A DNA stretch of 64,000 nucleotides from Spongospora subterranea f. sp. subterranea. Taxonomy: Eukaryota > Endomyxa: Phytomyxea > Phytomyxea > Plasmodiophorida. Shown here piece by piece: positions 45,534 through 57,050 of the stretch. Numbering within the stretch: the stretch's first letter is position 1; each line of letters opens with the position of its first letter. Position numbers and translations under genes: made by a program. The DNA lies in assembly GCA_049724395.1 (NCBI GenBank), contig JAUGWO010000071.1, forward strand, positions 55,330 through 119,329, in the 5' to 3' direction. The notes under the pieces were generated by a model. It was given only the letters and a program-made list of their open reading frames with translations. It searched no databases and had not been told where the DNA came from.

Positions 45534-46936
45534 TTATTTTATATAGAGAGATGGTTCGGGAGATTGTGATGGAAGACACGACCTGATCGCGTCGATAAAC
45601 GCCTCTGGAGCCTCTTGTTGAGGGATGTGTCCACATTCGTGAATTCTGATCAATCTTGATCTACCGTGTAAAGTTGTCGCCAATCGTTGAAGTTCACCCA
45701 GTGAACATAACTTTCATTGATATCAGTTGATTATCGATGGCAAATGACATGGGGGCGCGACCTTATCCTCAACTCCTTGGATTATCGTAACTGGGCAGGT
45801 GATTATAGATGCATATTTCTCTATACAATGGTGCTGCTCAGACACGTTTACCATTTCCACTACACATGAACGATGTTATTATGGAGACGTACACCATTCG
45901 GATATATCATATACCAATTGCCTCGGACCAGTTAGGCAACAACATACTTGAACGATAATCGTCGATGATCTCTTCGGAGATGCAGGAAGGATTGTACCAA
46001 GACCTTCTCATTGACACCTGAACATGAAAAGGTTAAGATCACGGAAGCTGTTTAGCGGCGCTATTGCTATATCGTGCCTGTCCAAGCTCGGATCGAACTA
46101 GCTGCATGATCACTGATCTGCCAAGTCGAGTCATAAACATTGACCTAAAACAATGGACAGCGTAAATGGAAAAAGTCTTATTTAACGCTGTGCATACAAG
46201 TACCTGACAAAGGAAGGTAAAGTGGTCATCTCAGTAAAAGATACAATGCACAATGCAGATAGTGGTGGTACTCGTTTTGCTAACATCATCGCCAGTGATG
46301 CGCCTGCAGTTCAAATACAAATAAATTGACTTGAACCTACAGCACGTTCCACGCTTTACCGGTAGAGTGGCCAACAATCAATGCTTCTTTCATGTTAAAT
46401 GTATCCTACAGATTAGAATTCAGTATAAGCTAATTTTGCAGCCAGGAGGAACGCACATACCAGCAGATGGTTCGAAACTTTGATCGAGAATTCAGGAGAG
46501 TAAGGACTCAATTCTCTAGACAACACTTCCTGCCCAAATGGTCTACAAGATAGGCCAAACCTGTTCTCTACGAATCAGTGAGATCAACGATGGTCAACTA
46601 CCAAATTACCCGGGACGATCAAAAGCCAGAACAGAGCAAAATTCCGTCAACTGAGGCCAAACTTGGCGCCACGAAAACACACCGCCACCAAAACCATGTA
46701 GCTATCATGTAGTCAGCAGAATTCGAATGCGGATTGGTACAAGTCATTATTACTAGACAGATAGAGTGAGGGCTGGTTGGATGTTGGTGATAACGGTAAT
46801 GGATAGACAGCCCTTCGAACTGTTCACGACGTGCATTAGAGTACGGAGACAGTCGCGAATTGCAAACCGACATTGAGAAAGCGACTATCGGGTTCGAGAA
46901 GCAGCTGTGATGCCGAGTCCAACACTGTGTCGACAT
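45534..46936 (-). CDS. Alpha/beta hydrolase, nine exons
   Basis: Exons 46754-46936, 46610-46701, 46461-46560, 46360-46405, 46245-46303, 46099-46203, 45948-46017, 45762-45859, 45534-45710; 309 residues, phases consistent, introns 41-88 nt. The oxyanion-hole motif LLHGFGGGVFSWRQVWPQL, then LAFDRPGFGLSCRP and the nucleophile elbow VGHSTGASLAMMLAK are diagnostic. The lid region has RRSWYNPSCISEEIIDDY. The likely catalytic Asp is in IIQGVEDKL and the His in HECGHIPQQEAPEAF. Substrate is unknown; the family includes esterases, epoxide hydrolases and C-C hydrolases. The N-terminal 45 residues are Ser/Arg/Asn-rich and could act as an organelle signal, but this is weak. The family assignment is secure. 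Confidence 0.9.
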
Positions 46937-49051
46937 GGATCAAGGTGTCTTCCTTTGGTAAAACCGCATATCTCACTAGTAATGCCATAAATTCTGTGAA
47001 AAAGAAAGCATTGTTATAATGACAACGGACCTGTTGACTCCTGCCTTGGCGCCAAGATTCTTCTCCTTCGAGCCTTTAGTAGACGCAATGAGAAAACAAT
47101 TCTGTGTTGTAATCCAGAACGTGATATACCAGAGTAAATGCCAAGAATTGAGAAACCACAATAGCGATGCTGACTACTGTCAAAGGATGGATACGAGATG
47201 ACGCGATATATAATTTAGCAAATAGCATTGCTAAAGAAAATATTACCGATAGCCGCGATATCTAAAAACGCTCAGGAACTTACACATTAGACAACTGAGT
47301 GCTTACGATTAATGCCGATGATTTGGTCTGGTTTCTATATGCAAAAAATTCAAACAATAAAATCGAGCGGCCGAGGGATAAAAACACGATGTCACAGCCA
47401 GATTCCTGAGAATGACAGTGATCATTATATAATTGGGGACAAATCAGGAACGATTGGGCCCTACACTGATCTGGTAATGGACAACATCATGAACGGAATA
47501 TTCCAAGAACGGCATACTGTCCGGTCTTAAGACAACCGCATACACCACAGCAGATAACGGGAAATCTAGTTACAGTTCACTTGGCAAAACAGTCATATAT
47601 GTTGCTATAAGAGACGGACCGATAAAGGCGGTAATGCGAGGTAAAGATGATATGACCAAGTAGGAACAACATAATGTGAAGAATCTATAAAAGAGGAATG
47701 CATTAGACTGGGAACAAGCGATGAAACATCGGCGTGTACGCGCAATGTGTTAGACATCGATGGATGTATGCAGAGAACAATGCTGGCCTTGCTGGCAGCA
47801 ACGGCACATCTGGATGTTCGCCATCGATGTCGCGGTCTTGCTGCATCGGTACAGACTTGTATAGATTACCAAGGGTTGAAGTATCGGGATTATGGCCAGC
47901 CGGCATATGATGCCAATTCCGATTTGGAAAGTTATATAGGTAAGCGAAAATATCGGAAGAGAATGTCTTGTGATCGTGTTGACCGCAATGAGGACAATCA
48001 GGTGTGGAAGCACGTTTCAGTTTGGCGGTGTGATAAGTGCGGCGGTGCCCACTATCACCGGGTCATAACTATTAAGTGCGGAAATGTCCACTGTCACCGG
48101 TGCAATATAGTGCGACGATGCCCACTGTCACCGGAGCCATGTTGTGCGGCGATGCTCACAGTCTGGCGCAGCCTACAGTAATGGTTTGCGAGAAAGGGTA
48201 CAATAACAAGTGCGTGACAAACTGACACAGTGAAGCACACAGGGCACCTGTCTCTGTCCGTACACTTTATGTATGTTATCTCATGGCATTGGGCCACTGA
48301 GTCCGACTGAGGCGGAACCCTTGTTTCAAACTGATGTGTATCCGCTCTGGTATGAACAGAATATTGCCGGTGATTGTCGCCAACCGGATGGTCAATGTGG
48401 TCCAACGTGCTAGGCATCGCTGGGTCCGCAGCAAAAATTCTCGAAGACCAATCAGACAAGATGCAGCTGTCTAAGACTTGGATTTATGGTCGTGAGTTCA
48501 GTAACCGCGAATGGTCAACACTCATACCACTCATGGCCAATGCCATATCATGGACCCTGCTAGCTTGATGGTGTTCGGCATCACAGATACACTGAAATGA
48601 GGATTAACCAAATTTGCAGGCACCGACAAGCGAAACGAACACGTGAGACGGATCGGAAAGCGAAGCCGATCACGACATCATCGTAACTGTCAATTCGCTA
48701 CAAGACGTTGTCGATGCAACCTGACGTCACGGGAATCCGGTTCGCGAATTCATGGCACCCGGCAGTTAGTGAAAAGCGGCGCCATCATAATTCAGTACTG
48801 TCCAATGGACGCGCATGAACGCCGATATCGTCACCAAGGTCACGAGTACGCCGACGTTCAACCGACAAGTGACACGCAATCAAAATCGACCCAACCGCAA
48901 CGACCCGAGGGCATCAGTGGAGGGTGTATTGAAGCTACGATGACTCAGCCGACGCCCGAGGCCGTCTCTCACATACACACGAGGATATGAGTCACGTCCA
49001 GCTGATGGCGACCCATATTGTCGATGACTTGCAATACATCCAATACGTAGT
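46937..49051. other. Non-genic stretch before the BTB region
   Basis: No gene with a family match. A GTG-started frame at 47747-48181 is Cys/His-rich, but those residues come from the tandem repeat listed at 48036-48165, so it is probably not a gene. Confidence 0.4.
48036..48165 (+). repeat. Imperfect 34-38 bp tandem repeat, four units
   Basis: Each unit starts agtgcgg or gtgcggcg and contains ccactgtcaccgg. Spacing between unit starts is 38, 35 and 34 bp. Translation of one frame gives repeated CG..H.HR patterns, which mimic zinc-finger spacing by chance of the repeat. Confidence 0.6.
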
Positions 49052-50210
49052 CCAGAACGCACAAACACCAATTGAACGAGATGAGCGCAGACAGTTTATT
49101 GGTCTCGATGGCGACCGACATGAGATCCGCTTTAGAGGCGTTATTTCATAACGAATCGTCAAGTGATTTAGTGGTTCGTTTGTCGGAGGTCAAGTTCTAC
49201 GTGCACAAAGCGGTGATGATGCCGACCTGCGCGATGATTGAACAATGTGTGAAATGGCCCCAGGACGATACCGATAACGGATCGGGATCACGAGCACAAT
49301 GTGATATCGTATTACCGGATCTCACAATACCAGAGGCATTTGGTTCTGTGCAACTTTCACCTTTTGAAGCCAATCGCCTGTTCGGCCTGTTCCTTCGAAC
49401 AGTTTACGGTCTAGTGCACCCGTCGGAATATCAGTCTGTTCAAGACGTGTTCTCAGTTCTGATAATCGCCAATTACATGATGAGCGATAAAGTCAAAGGG
49501 CGTTGCGAGCTTGACCTAATAAGGCGGATCGTGATGGATCTGTCGAATGTTTCACATTTGTTAGTGTTCTGTCGTAAATATAACCTCTCTGATTTGAGGG
49601 AAAAAATACTTCAATATGTTGGGACAAACCCAAATCTGTTCGACGTCTATGAACATATACTAGTCAAGATGGAGATTAAGGATTTTCTGGATTTATTGGA
49701 GCACATGATTTTCGACCCATTAACCAGACACGAAGTCCTATTGAAATATTGCAGTCAAGTGAGCCCAGATATCCACAATATCCCAGAGGGCGCTGACATC
49801 AATATTACTCAGCGGGATCGTCTGGAATGCCTAATCGAAGGATATCACATTCTATCGAAATCCTGGACAACGTGGCAGATGATTCGCCGAATTGGTGACC
49901 GCACAAGAGACATTGTAGTTAACCTTGAATCTGGCCCAGACGATTCTCATCTAGTATTGCTCCAAATTTTTGTGGATCAAATGTACACCGTTCCATTACC
50001 GTAGTCTCATTTGGTAATACTGCTCTTTCATGAACACCAATCGCCAAATAAATCATTATTCATTGAGAAAATAGAGCTTGACCGACAACATTCGTCTGAT
50101 AAATTTTGTTTTCTCCATAAAGTACCACAACAAGTTGCCTGGACACATGGCGTTAACCCATTTGCTCGGGCTCCTTCTCCAGGTTGTACAATTCTTGTCA
50201 TCCTCTCATT
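49052..50210 (+). repeat. Segmental duplication, left copy
   Basis: Nearly the same sequence recurs at 52898-54070. The homology starts about 30 bp before the BTB start codon (ccagaacgcacaaa) and runs past its stop through ggttgtacaattc. A further shared patch (agagagaaacaatgggaag) lies at about 50530 and 54445. Because flanks are shared, this was a DNA-level duplication and not a retrocopy of one from the other. Confidence 0.8.
49081..50004 (+). CDS. Intronless BTB/POZ-domain protein, copy 1
   Basis: 307 residues from the ATG at 49081. The BTB fold is recognisable: SSSDLVVRLSEVKFYVHKAV, where 'SDLVV' strand, 'FYVHK' and the following CAMIEQC helix match the family, and FLRTVYGLVHPSEYQSVQDV resembles the later BTB helices. 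After that comes an all-helical, BACK-like region of repeated LLVFCRKYNLSDLRE-type segments that ends GPDDSHLVLLQIF. BTB-BACK proteins often serve as cullin-3 adaptors, but no Kelch or other substrate domain follows here, so the role is open. Absence of introns is unusual in this genome. It is an intact copy of a small family; copy 2 lies 3.8 kb downstream and a broken copy 3 at the right edge. Confidence 0.8.
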   Translation: MSADSLLVSMATDMRSALEALFHNESSSDLVVRLSEVKFYVHKAVMMPTCAMIEQCVKWPQDDTDNGSGSRAQCDIVLPDLTIPEAFGSVQLSPFEANRLFGLFLRTVYGLVHPSEYQSVQDVFSVLIIANYMMSDKVKGRCELDLIRRIVMDLSNVSHLLVFCRKYNLSDLREKILQYVGTNPNLFDVYEHILVKMEIKDFLDLLEHMIFDPLTRHEVLLKYCSQVSPDIHNIPEGADINITQRDRLECLIEGYHILSKSWTTWQMIRRIGDRTRDIVVNLESGPDDSHLVLLQIFVDQMYTVPLP

Positions 50211-51255
50211 TTTCCACAAATTTTGTTGAAAAATTACAGCCATCCAAATTTGATATTGGCTTCAAACTCTCGATTGATGCTCAGTGGACCGTATTTGCGG
50301 GAGATGTCGAATATTGTATTATCATCATATTTCATTGCTTTAACAGTTGTAATAGTTGACATTTCGTATTTTGATGCTGTAATTGAAGATTCGGTTTTGA
50401 TTTTTTTCAATATAATCAAAAATAATTATAAAAAAAATAATAGTACAAAGTAGAATTAATATTTTTAGAACTATTGAATAATTATCAATAATTATATTTC
50501 CATAAAAGATTATGAAAACACAACAGGCATAGAGAGAAACAATGGGAAGACGATGCAACCAGGTCTCGCGAGTTGGTTGCATCCTGAATCTTTGAAGAGC
50601 TTACCCGTACAGCTTCTTCGAAACTCTTGGAGCCACCATAAATTTGGTTGTTTTCCAGTCGATTCAGCTTAATAAAAGTGCTTGAATTAGTTCAAGAGAA
50701 TGGCTCGACACACGCCTCCATTTTTATGCGAGCCAGTTTGATTGTCAGAAAGCGTCAGCATTGCGACGACTTGAGCCAGTTTAAAACTGTACAGATCGCG
50801 ATGGCGCAAGCACTGACGAGGAAGAAACCCGACCAAACACCGTTCGATCCCATCGGTCCCCCCAACAACAGCAAGAGCCTGTCCCTCCTGGTTTTCATCT
50901 GCAATTTCGTTATCTCACAGACATACTACGCTTGCCAGCATTTTTGTCGGCCATCTTAACGATTATTGATCGGGCTTCAAAAAGTTAGTTATCCTTTTGA
51001 GTGGGTTTTCTATGTTTTCGGGCTGAATAAATATTCATTCAGCTTAATGGGTTTTGTGCTCTCGCTTTTCCAAAAATTCTTCCAAATATCTATCAGGGGT
51101 GTATTTGAAGTTTTGGCCAGAAAAGAGAACAATTTTATCAATCTCAGAATGTTGAAAGGCTGGCGTCGTGGTGTCATCGTCGGTAATCCTGGAATACTTT
51201 GCCCGAATACGATATGGGTCTGCCACATCGACGCCTCAAGGTCTGAAAAAAAAAA
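50211..51255. other. AT-rich spacer between BTB copies
   Basis: About 50395-50515 is strongly A/T-rich (runs of A, aataatta motifs). A frame at 50648-50959 is not recognised. No gene supported. Confidence 0.4.
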
Positions 51256-51594
51256 CAGCTTAATTTTTGAAGATGTGTCGCTGAATGTTGAAAGTTGGCG
51301 TTTCGTGATGTTGTTGCAAGCAGATTTGTCAGAACAATGACTCCGGGACGTTGTTGGACGTATTGCACTCTGTCCCCATTTCAAAACGGATTGTTTAAAC
51401 GGCCCAGGCTGATTTAGTCGTGGAAATTACGGCTAATAAACTTAAACCTTTTGAACAATCCATTTCGAAATGGGGACAGAGTGCAATACGTCCAAAAACA
51501 TCGCGGGGTCATTGTTCTGACAAATCCGCTTGCAACCACATCACGAAACGCCAACTCTCAACATTCAGCGACACATCTTTGGAAATAAAGCTGT
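51256..51594. repeat. Fold-back inverted repeat, arms about 140 bp
   Basis: Left arm 51256-51397 and right arm 51451-51594 are reverse complements with roughly nine in ten bases matching, spaced by about 53 bp. A core such as gggacagagtgcaatacgtc is exact in both. Differences between arms show the duplication has aged. Confidence 0.8.
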
Positions 51595-51651
51595 CTAGAA
51601 GTCGATTTTTGGCTCATTGGAACCGGCTCGTCGAGATCATTCAATTGGTGT

Positions 51652-52440
51652 ATGGTTTTCTGCGTGTATGCACACTTTCTTACAATAGTGCCAAATCTGA
51701 ACAAGGATTGTTTTCAAAATCGCGATGGAAATGGGTATTTTAGCACTCTTTCGGCATTTGTCGAAAACATTTCTGGGCATACCCCGAAGCGGTACAGGTC
51801 TGGAATCGTGATTCCAGATTCAGACGATTCTGGAGTAACTCTGCCAGAAAACCCTCGTGATCATGTGGCTAGCCGTCTTTTCGAATATATTAGACCGATA
51901 ATCAATGAAGTGTCGGTTGGTATGTCTAACTTACTTCGCACTGCTGGCGTTGCCTCATTTCAGAAATCGAAATTCTGCCAGGAAATTGTTTCCTTCGATC
52001 ATTTCCGCTGCATATTGACCAAGGCCATCAAATATGATTCAGTTGCCGAACAATCGAGCTCAGATCTTCTAAACGACCATATTCGACATGATGAATCAAT
52101 TATCATGGAAATACTTTCGTCGCGCCTTGCATGGGCGTTGGAACAGCCTTCTGATGTAACTGATTTCGAGTTCCCAGACATGTCTGCTCAGATTGACGAT
52201 GAACCTGATGCTGTTGATCAAGAAATTGATGAAAGCTTCGATGCCGATTCCATTATCGGGTTTTCAGATTTATTGCAGAGGATGCACCTATTTGATTCTT
52301 CCTTCAACGTCGCTGTCGCGGCAAGTAAATGTTTGCCAAGTAACAGTGTTTCGCGGTCGTTGAATCTTCAACAACATCGATCACTACAAGGGCGCTGGTA
52401 TACTCGTTTTTTCACCACGAAGTTTCTAGTGACGATTTGA
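51652..52440 (+). CDS. Unknown 262-codon open frame between BTB copies
   Basis: Begins at the ATG at 51652. The product is acidic overall, with HTPKRYRSGIVIPDSDDSG, a helical middle (RLFEYIRPIINEVSVGMSN) and an acidic C-terminal half (DDEPDAVDQEIDESFDADS). No family recognised. Directly after it, in another frame (about 52398-52670), lies KHGGKNWLILAVFKKGYSKF, which looks like a beta-rich continuation, so the gene may be spliced there or be broken. It starts at the foot of the inverted repeat, and is perhaps cargo of an unknown mobile element. Confidence 0.4.
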   Translation: MVFCVYAHFLTIVPNLNKDCFQNRDGNGYFSTLSAFVENISGHTPKRYRSGIVIPDSDDSGVTLPENPRDHVASRLFEYIRPIINEVSVGMSNLLRTAGVASFQKSKFCQEIVSFDHFRCILTKAIKYDSVAEQSSSDLLNDHIRHDESIIMEILSSRLAWALEQPSDVTDFEFPDMSAQIDDEPDAVDQEIDESFDADSIIGFSDLLQRMHLFDSSFNVAVAASKCLPSNSVSRSLNLQQHRSLQGRWYTRFFTTKFLVTI

Positions 52441-52861
52441 TTTCACGAGGAAGGGTCATTAAGCACGGGGGCAAGAATTGGCTCATTTTAGCTGTGTTCA
52501 AGAAAGGGTATTCCAAGTTTAGGTTAATCGAATCAGTCCACTCAGCGACAATCAAGCAAACAATGTTCGATTGCACTGTATATTGGTTAGAAAATCGTCA
52601 GTCTCGGATTCATACTCTGTTGAATTGCCGGATATTCGTACAAAAGAAACTGTGCAAACGTTCTTTTTAAACGTTCAGCGTCAATAGAGTTGACGGTTTC
52701 ACAAGTTCACATCTCGAATATGAAAATTGAAAAATTAGGGCCTTTTTTTTACCGATATCAGTGTACCTTAGAACCTCGGTCCAAACCTTCCGCCAGAGCC
52801 TTTTTGAGTTTGGACCAAGGTCCGTTTTGAGCGGCGGAGCCTCCTGGAACCGGCCATGAAC

Positions 52862-52870
52862 TATATAAAT
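52862..52870 (+). promoter_or_regulatory. TATA box upstream of BTB copy 2
   Basis: The sequence ctatataaatat lies about 60 bp before the ATG at 52927 and outside the segment shared with copy 1, so copy 2 has its own promoter context. Confidence 0.5.
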
Positions 52871-52897
52871 ATGGCGTAGGGCATGTCAGCCCTCCTT

Positions 52898-54070
52898 CCA
52901 GAACGCACAAATACCAATTGAACGAGATGAGCGCAGACAGTTCATTGGTCTCGATGGCGACCGACATGAGATCAGCTTTAGAGGCGTTATTTTATAACGA
53001 ATCGTCAAGTGATTTAGTTGTTCGTTTGTCGGAGTCCAAGTTTTATGTGCACAAAGCGGTGATGATGCCGACCTGCGCGATGATTGAACAATGTGTGAAA
53101 TGGCCCCAGGACGATACCGATCACGGATCGGGATCACGAGCACAATGTGATATCGTATTACCGGATCTCACAGTACCAGTGAACTTGTGGACTGTGCCAC
53201 TTCCACCTTTTGAGGCCAATCGCCTGTTTCGCTTGTTCGACCTGTTCCTTCGAACAGTTTACGGTCTAGTGCACCCGTCGGAATATCAGTCTGTTCAAGA
53301 CGTGTTCTCAGTGTTAATAATCGCCAATTACATGATGAGCGATAAAGTCAAAGGGCGTTGCGAGCTTGACCTAGTAAAGCGGATCGAAATGGATCTATCG
53401 AATGTTCCGGATTTGTTAGTGTTTTGTCGTAAATATAACCTCTCTGATTTGAGAGAACAAATACTTCAATATGTTGGGGCAAATCCAAATCTGTTCGACG
53501 TCTATAAACATATACTAGTCAAGATGGAGATTGAGGAATTTTTGGATCTATTGGCGCTCACGAAATTCGACCCATTAACCAGACACGAAGTCCTATTGAA
53601 ATATTGCAGTCAAGTGAGCCCAGATATTCACAATATCCCAGAGAACGGTGACATCATTATTACTCAGAGGGATAGTCTGGAATGCCTTATCAAAGGATGT
53701 CACATTCTATCGAAATCCTGGACAACGTGGTCGATTATTCGCCAAATTGGTGAACGCACAAGACGCATTGTAGTTAGTCTTGAATCTGGCCCAGACGATT
53801 CGCATCTAGAATTGTTCCAAGTTTTGGTAAATCAAATGTACACCATTCCCAATAATTGCCCTAGTTGCCGTAAGGCCGTTTGGTAATGCTGCTCTTTTCT
53901 TGAACACCAATCGCCAAATAAATCATTAATTCATTCCAGAAGAGGCAGCTTGATCGACAGCATTCGTCTGATAAAATTTTTTTCTCAATCAATCCCCTGG
54001 ACATATGGCGTTAACCCATTTGCTCGTGCTCCTTCCCCAGGTTGTACAATTCCTCTCATCCTCTCATTTC
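52898..54070 (+). repeat. Segmental duplication, right copy
   Basis: Partner of 49052-50210, containing BTB copy 2 and its 3' flank. Small indels in the coding part are multiples of three, consistent with both copies staying functional. Confidence 0.8.
52927..53886 (+). CDS. Intronless BTB/POZ-domain protein, copy 2
   Basis: 319 residues from the ATG at 52927, clearly paralogous to copy 1 along the whole length. It differs by scattered substitutions, a few extra residues after the BTB helices (RLFRLFDLFLRTVYG), and a longer C-terminus with NNCPSCRKAVW, which adds a Cys pair. Substitutions cluster in the surface-like helical region (for example EEFLDLLALTKFD against KDFLDLLEHMIFD), while the BTB strand region is nearly identical. 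No introns. Intact reading frames in two copies suggest both are maintained. Confidence 0.8.
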   Translation: MSADSSLVSMATDMRSALEALFYNESSSDLVVRLSESKFYVHKAVMMPTCAMIEQCVKWPQDDTDHGSGSRAQCDIVLPDLTVPVNLWTVPLPPFEANRLFRLFDLFLRTVYGLVHPSEYQSVQDVFSVLIIANYMMSDKVKGRCELDLVKRIEMDLSNVPDLLVFCRKYNLSDLREQILQYVGANPNLFDVYKHILVKMEIEEFLDLLALTKFDPLTRHEVLLKYCSQVSPDIHNIPENGDIIITQRDSLECLIKGCHILSKSWTTWSIIRQIGERTRRIVVSLESGPDDSHLELFQVLVNQMYTIPNNCPSCRKAVW

Positions 54071-54888
54071 TCAATAGGTCCTGGAATGGGATCCCCACCG
54101 AACTAATGTGGACCTTATTCACCAATCAAAACAACTCTCGTTCGAACACGTTGGTCGGGATCAATTTGATCTTGGTCATTTCAAAACACGATATGACATA
54201 GATCGCATATACGTCAGATACCGCTCAACAATTCCCATAATCCAGTTTGACGTCATCTCCGACTTTTACAGCACGATTATGGTCAACATTCCGAAACATT
54301 TGAAGACTTGTCAGACGGTGACCTGATTGTTATTCTGGTGCTCACACAGCAATCAAACCCTGTGAACTGACCATGTTTAACGCCATATCAATCATTATGT
54401 CGTTGTGGCCTTCCAACTCATGAGCAAGAAAACACAACAGGTATAGAGAGAAACAATGGGAAGACCAACCTAGAAATGAAAACCCGTTTCGAACCTGGCG
54501 ACGCTTGTTCATAGATTTATTGTTTCGCAAAAATAAAATGGAATCGACATAATATAATATTCGATAGTGCATGTTTAGTGTGAGACCACAATTGCAATGA
54601 AATAAATGACAGATTAGCCCGATCCAGCATATGAATGCCCAAGTTCACCTGGCCGGCAAGCCTTCATCGCTGGACATCGTCTGTCTTCGACTGAAATTCG
54701 CGATCGAGTCGACGATCCTGAACCCTGATGAAAACAGCCAATTGGCTGGATATCCAGCGCAAACAGATTCCCATGACCACAGGAACGGAACTGAAATTAG
54801 GATCAACATTGTGAGTCTCTATTCCGAACTCAAATACGTAAACTGATTCGTCATGTTCCCTGACTGCATGTTCAGAAATTAAAACACC
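54071..54888. other. Spacer with no supported gene
   Basis: A frame at 54631-54846 (70 codons, includes LKFAIESTILNPDENSQ) is unrecognised. Otherwise nothing. Confidence 0.4.
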
Positions 54889-54891
54889 CGT

Positions 54892-55253
54892 CGTGGCGAT
54901 TCGCTGTGGTGGCGCTACTGACAGCTCTCACCGGCTAGATGTCGCTATGTCGACCATGGCAAGGCAACAGATGCCAAGAAGGAATGCTGGCGATTACGCC
55001 GACGGTTGGCATGCCTCACTAACGCTAACCAAATGCTCGGGTCCTAGATGACTTTGCCGACAGGGCGCCGACGTCATTCGCAAAGCTCTGATTAGCGTTA
55101 GCTGACCCACTATAACGTTCGGCGTAATCGCCAGCACAGTTTTGTGGCTTTCTTCAAGGCATCTGCTGCGAATGACGTCGAATTGCCCTTGTCGACATAG
55201 CGACATCTAGCCCAAAAGTTATCAGTAGCGCCACACCACAGCGAATCGCCACG
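54892..55253. repeat. Fold-back inverted repeat, about 360 bp
   Basis: The outer ends are exact: cgtggcgattcgc at 54892 and its reverse complement ending at 55253. Inside, tagatgtcgctatgtcgac (about 54937-54956) pairs with 55195-55212, and gctggcgattacgcc (about 54987) pairs near 55120-55136. The arms differ by substitutions and an unpaired insertion, so it is an old palindromic element, possibly a MITE or fold-back transposon. Confidence 0.75.
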
Positions 55254-55879
55254 AGAACTCCATGGACAAACTCTAACTGGGGCTGGATATGTTCGCTATG
55301 GACGTGTGGAGATTAGCGATGGACCAGCAATCGTGTCTGTTTTATTGACATTGACGTTTTCCAGTTGGGAAACCATAATTCATCCTGTCACGCCCGATCC
55401 CACAACTCTCGCGCCAACAAAATCTGGTTTAGTGGGACATCAGGCAGTGAACAACTCGGCGAATTCTGAACGACTCATGATCAATGTCGAGAAACGTCTA
55501 CAAGAACTACAGGCAGACGTCGTCGCCACAATACAGGGAATTAAAGGTTTGAAAACCAGGTCCCACGAACAGCAAAGTCCTTTAGGTGATCAGGTAAAAC
55601 CCTGTAATACTTGTCGTTATGAAGGCCGTTTAGCGGATACCTAATCCCAAGAGATAGGATGATATGGCAATTAGAACCAGAAGATGGTGCCACTCCCGTT
55701 TTCGCCTAATCACGGCCACATCCTCAACCACTTCCCGAGAAAACTGACCGGAACTGGCGACGTAATTTCTCAGTTTACGTTCACGATGGGCATTTCCTGT
55801 GTGATGGTGCCGAAATCTGGCAATGATCGGCGTTCGTGTGTCGACGCGAACACGCTCGAAGCCCGAACCTGCAACAAAC

Positions 55880-57050
55880 GAGTGCTGTTTGAATAACCCA
55901 ACACCTTTCAACTAACTCAGATTCCAATCTCCATCTCCGAATTGCCATCATTGCACACAGCGGCCTATCATGTCATCAAGCTAAAGAGCCAGCACTCAAG
56001 TTTATCGAATCAATTTTCTGGTTGAAAGACATGAAGGAAGTAGTTTGAAGCGCAGTTGAGCGCTGTATTCACTGTGTTCGCCAACGTGGGAAAGTTGTTC
56101 CAACACCCTTTGGCCATGCAATCCATGCATCCAGACCTAACCAGGTCATTCACTACGATTGTTTATTCATAGGAAAAGTACCGAAAAACCATTCACATTC
56201 TTTCGAGTACGTCCTGGTGCTAAAAGACGATCTAAGTCAATTTATCGAATTGAATCAGGCGATCATTATGTCACAGTTCATGGACTCATAGATTGGTTTA
56301 AGCGGTTCGAAATCGTCTTTACCCGTGTGTCGACCAAGGGACACACTTTAAGAACCAAGTGGCGTTCCGATTTATGCTCAAGGCTGCACATCAACCATCA
56401 TTTCACCACCGCTTATACTCCCTGGTCATACGGATCAGTAGAAGTTGTCAACAATCTGCTCCAAATATGTTCAACGTGCCTTATTTCCGAGTTCCGATCA
56501 TTGTTTCGTGATTGGCCCTGTCTCCTACCATTAGTCAACATGACCGCGTTCGCTCCCATATCGGCTACTGGCCCTCTTCACGATTATGACTGGCCTGCAA
56601 CCATCTCTGCCTTAATCTCAGCCAATTTTATTGAACGATTGGATAAGATTGCTGAAGTTCCGTTAACTCCAGATACAATAAACGAGCTGACATGCGAGCT
56701 TATGGACGCATGCGATCGTATTCATCAACATGTCGAATCTAATGTACCGATTCAGCGTCAACGATCACACACGACACAATCTAAACGCCGACAAGTTATT
56801 CCTATCAATATCTGTATTGGCGATTACGTCCAAATTGCATCGAATCTTCATCGAAAAAATGAGAATAAACTTCGTGAAGCGTGGAATGGACCTTCACATC
56901 TCGTATTAACCGTTAATGACCATGTGTACCAAGTACAGGACTTAATTACCAAAGCCATTGGAAATGTTGATGCAGTACGACTCAAACTGTTCGACTATTC
57001 CAGCCGACGACTCAAACAATTCGACTATTACAGCCGTCAACCTAACTGAT
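55880..57050 (+). mobile_element. Ty3/gypsy integrase-region fossil (fragment)
   Basis: Fragment of a gypsy-type pol gene covering the integrase zinc-finger/core and C-terminal part. Recognisable pieces include VIHYDCLF near 56.15 kb, TTAYTPWSYGSVEVVNN near 56.4 kb and IGDYVQIASNLHRKNE with KLREAWNGPSH near 56.85 kb. It is detached from the gag-pol block 1.7 kb further right and carries a few breaks. A pyrimidine-rich tract at about 57200-57265 follows. Fossil. Confidence 0.8.

Noticed and set aside
47747-48181. Cys/His-rich frame that looks like a zinc-finger protein
   Set aside because: The Cys and His spacing comes from an imperfect 34-38 bp tandem repeat, and the frame has no ATG at its start.
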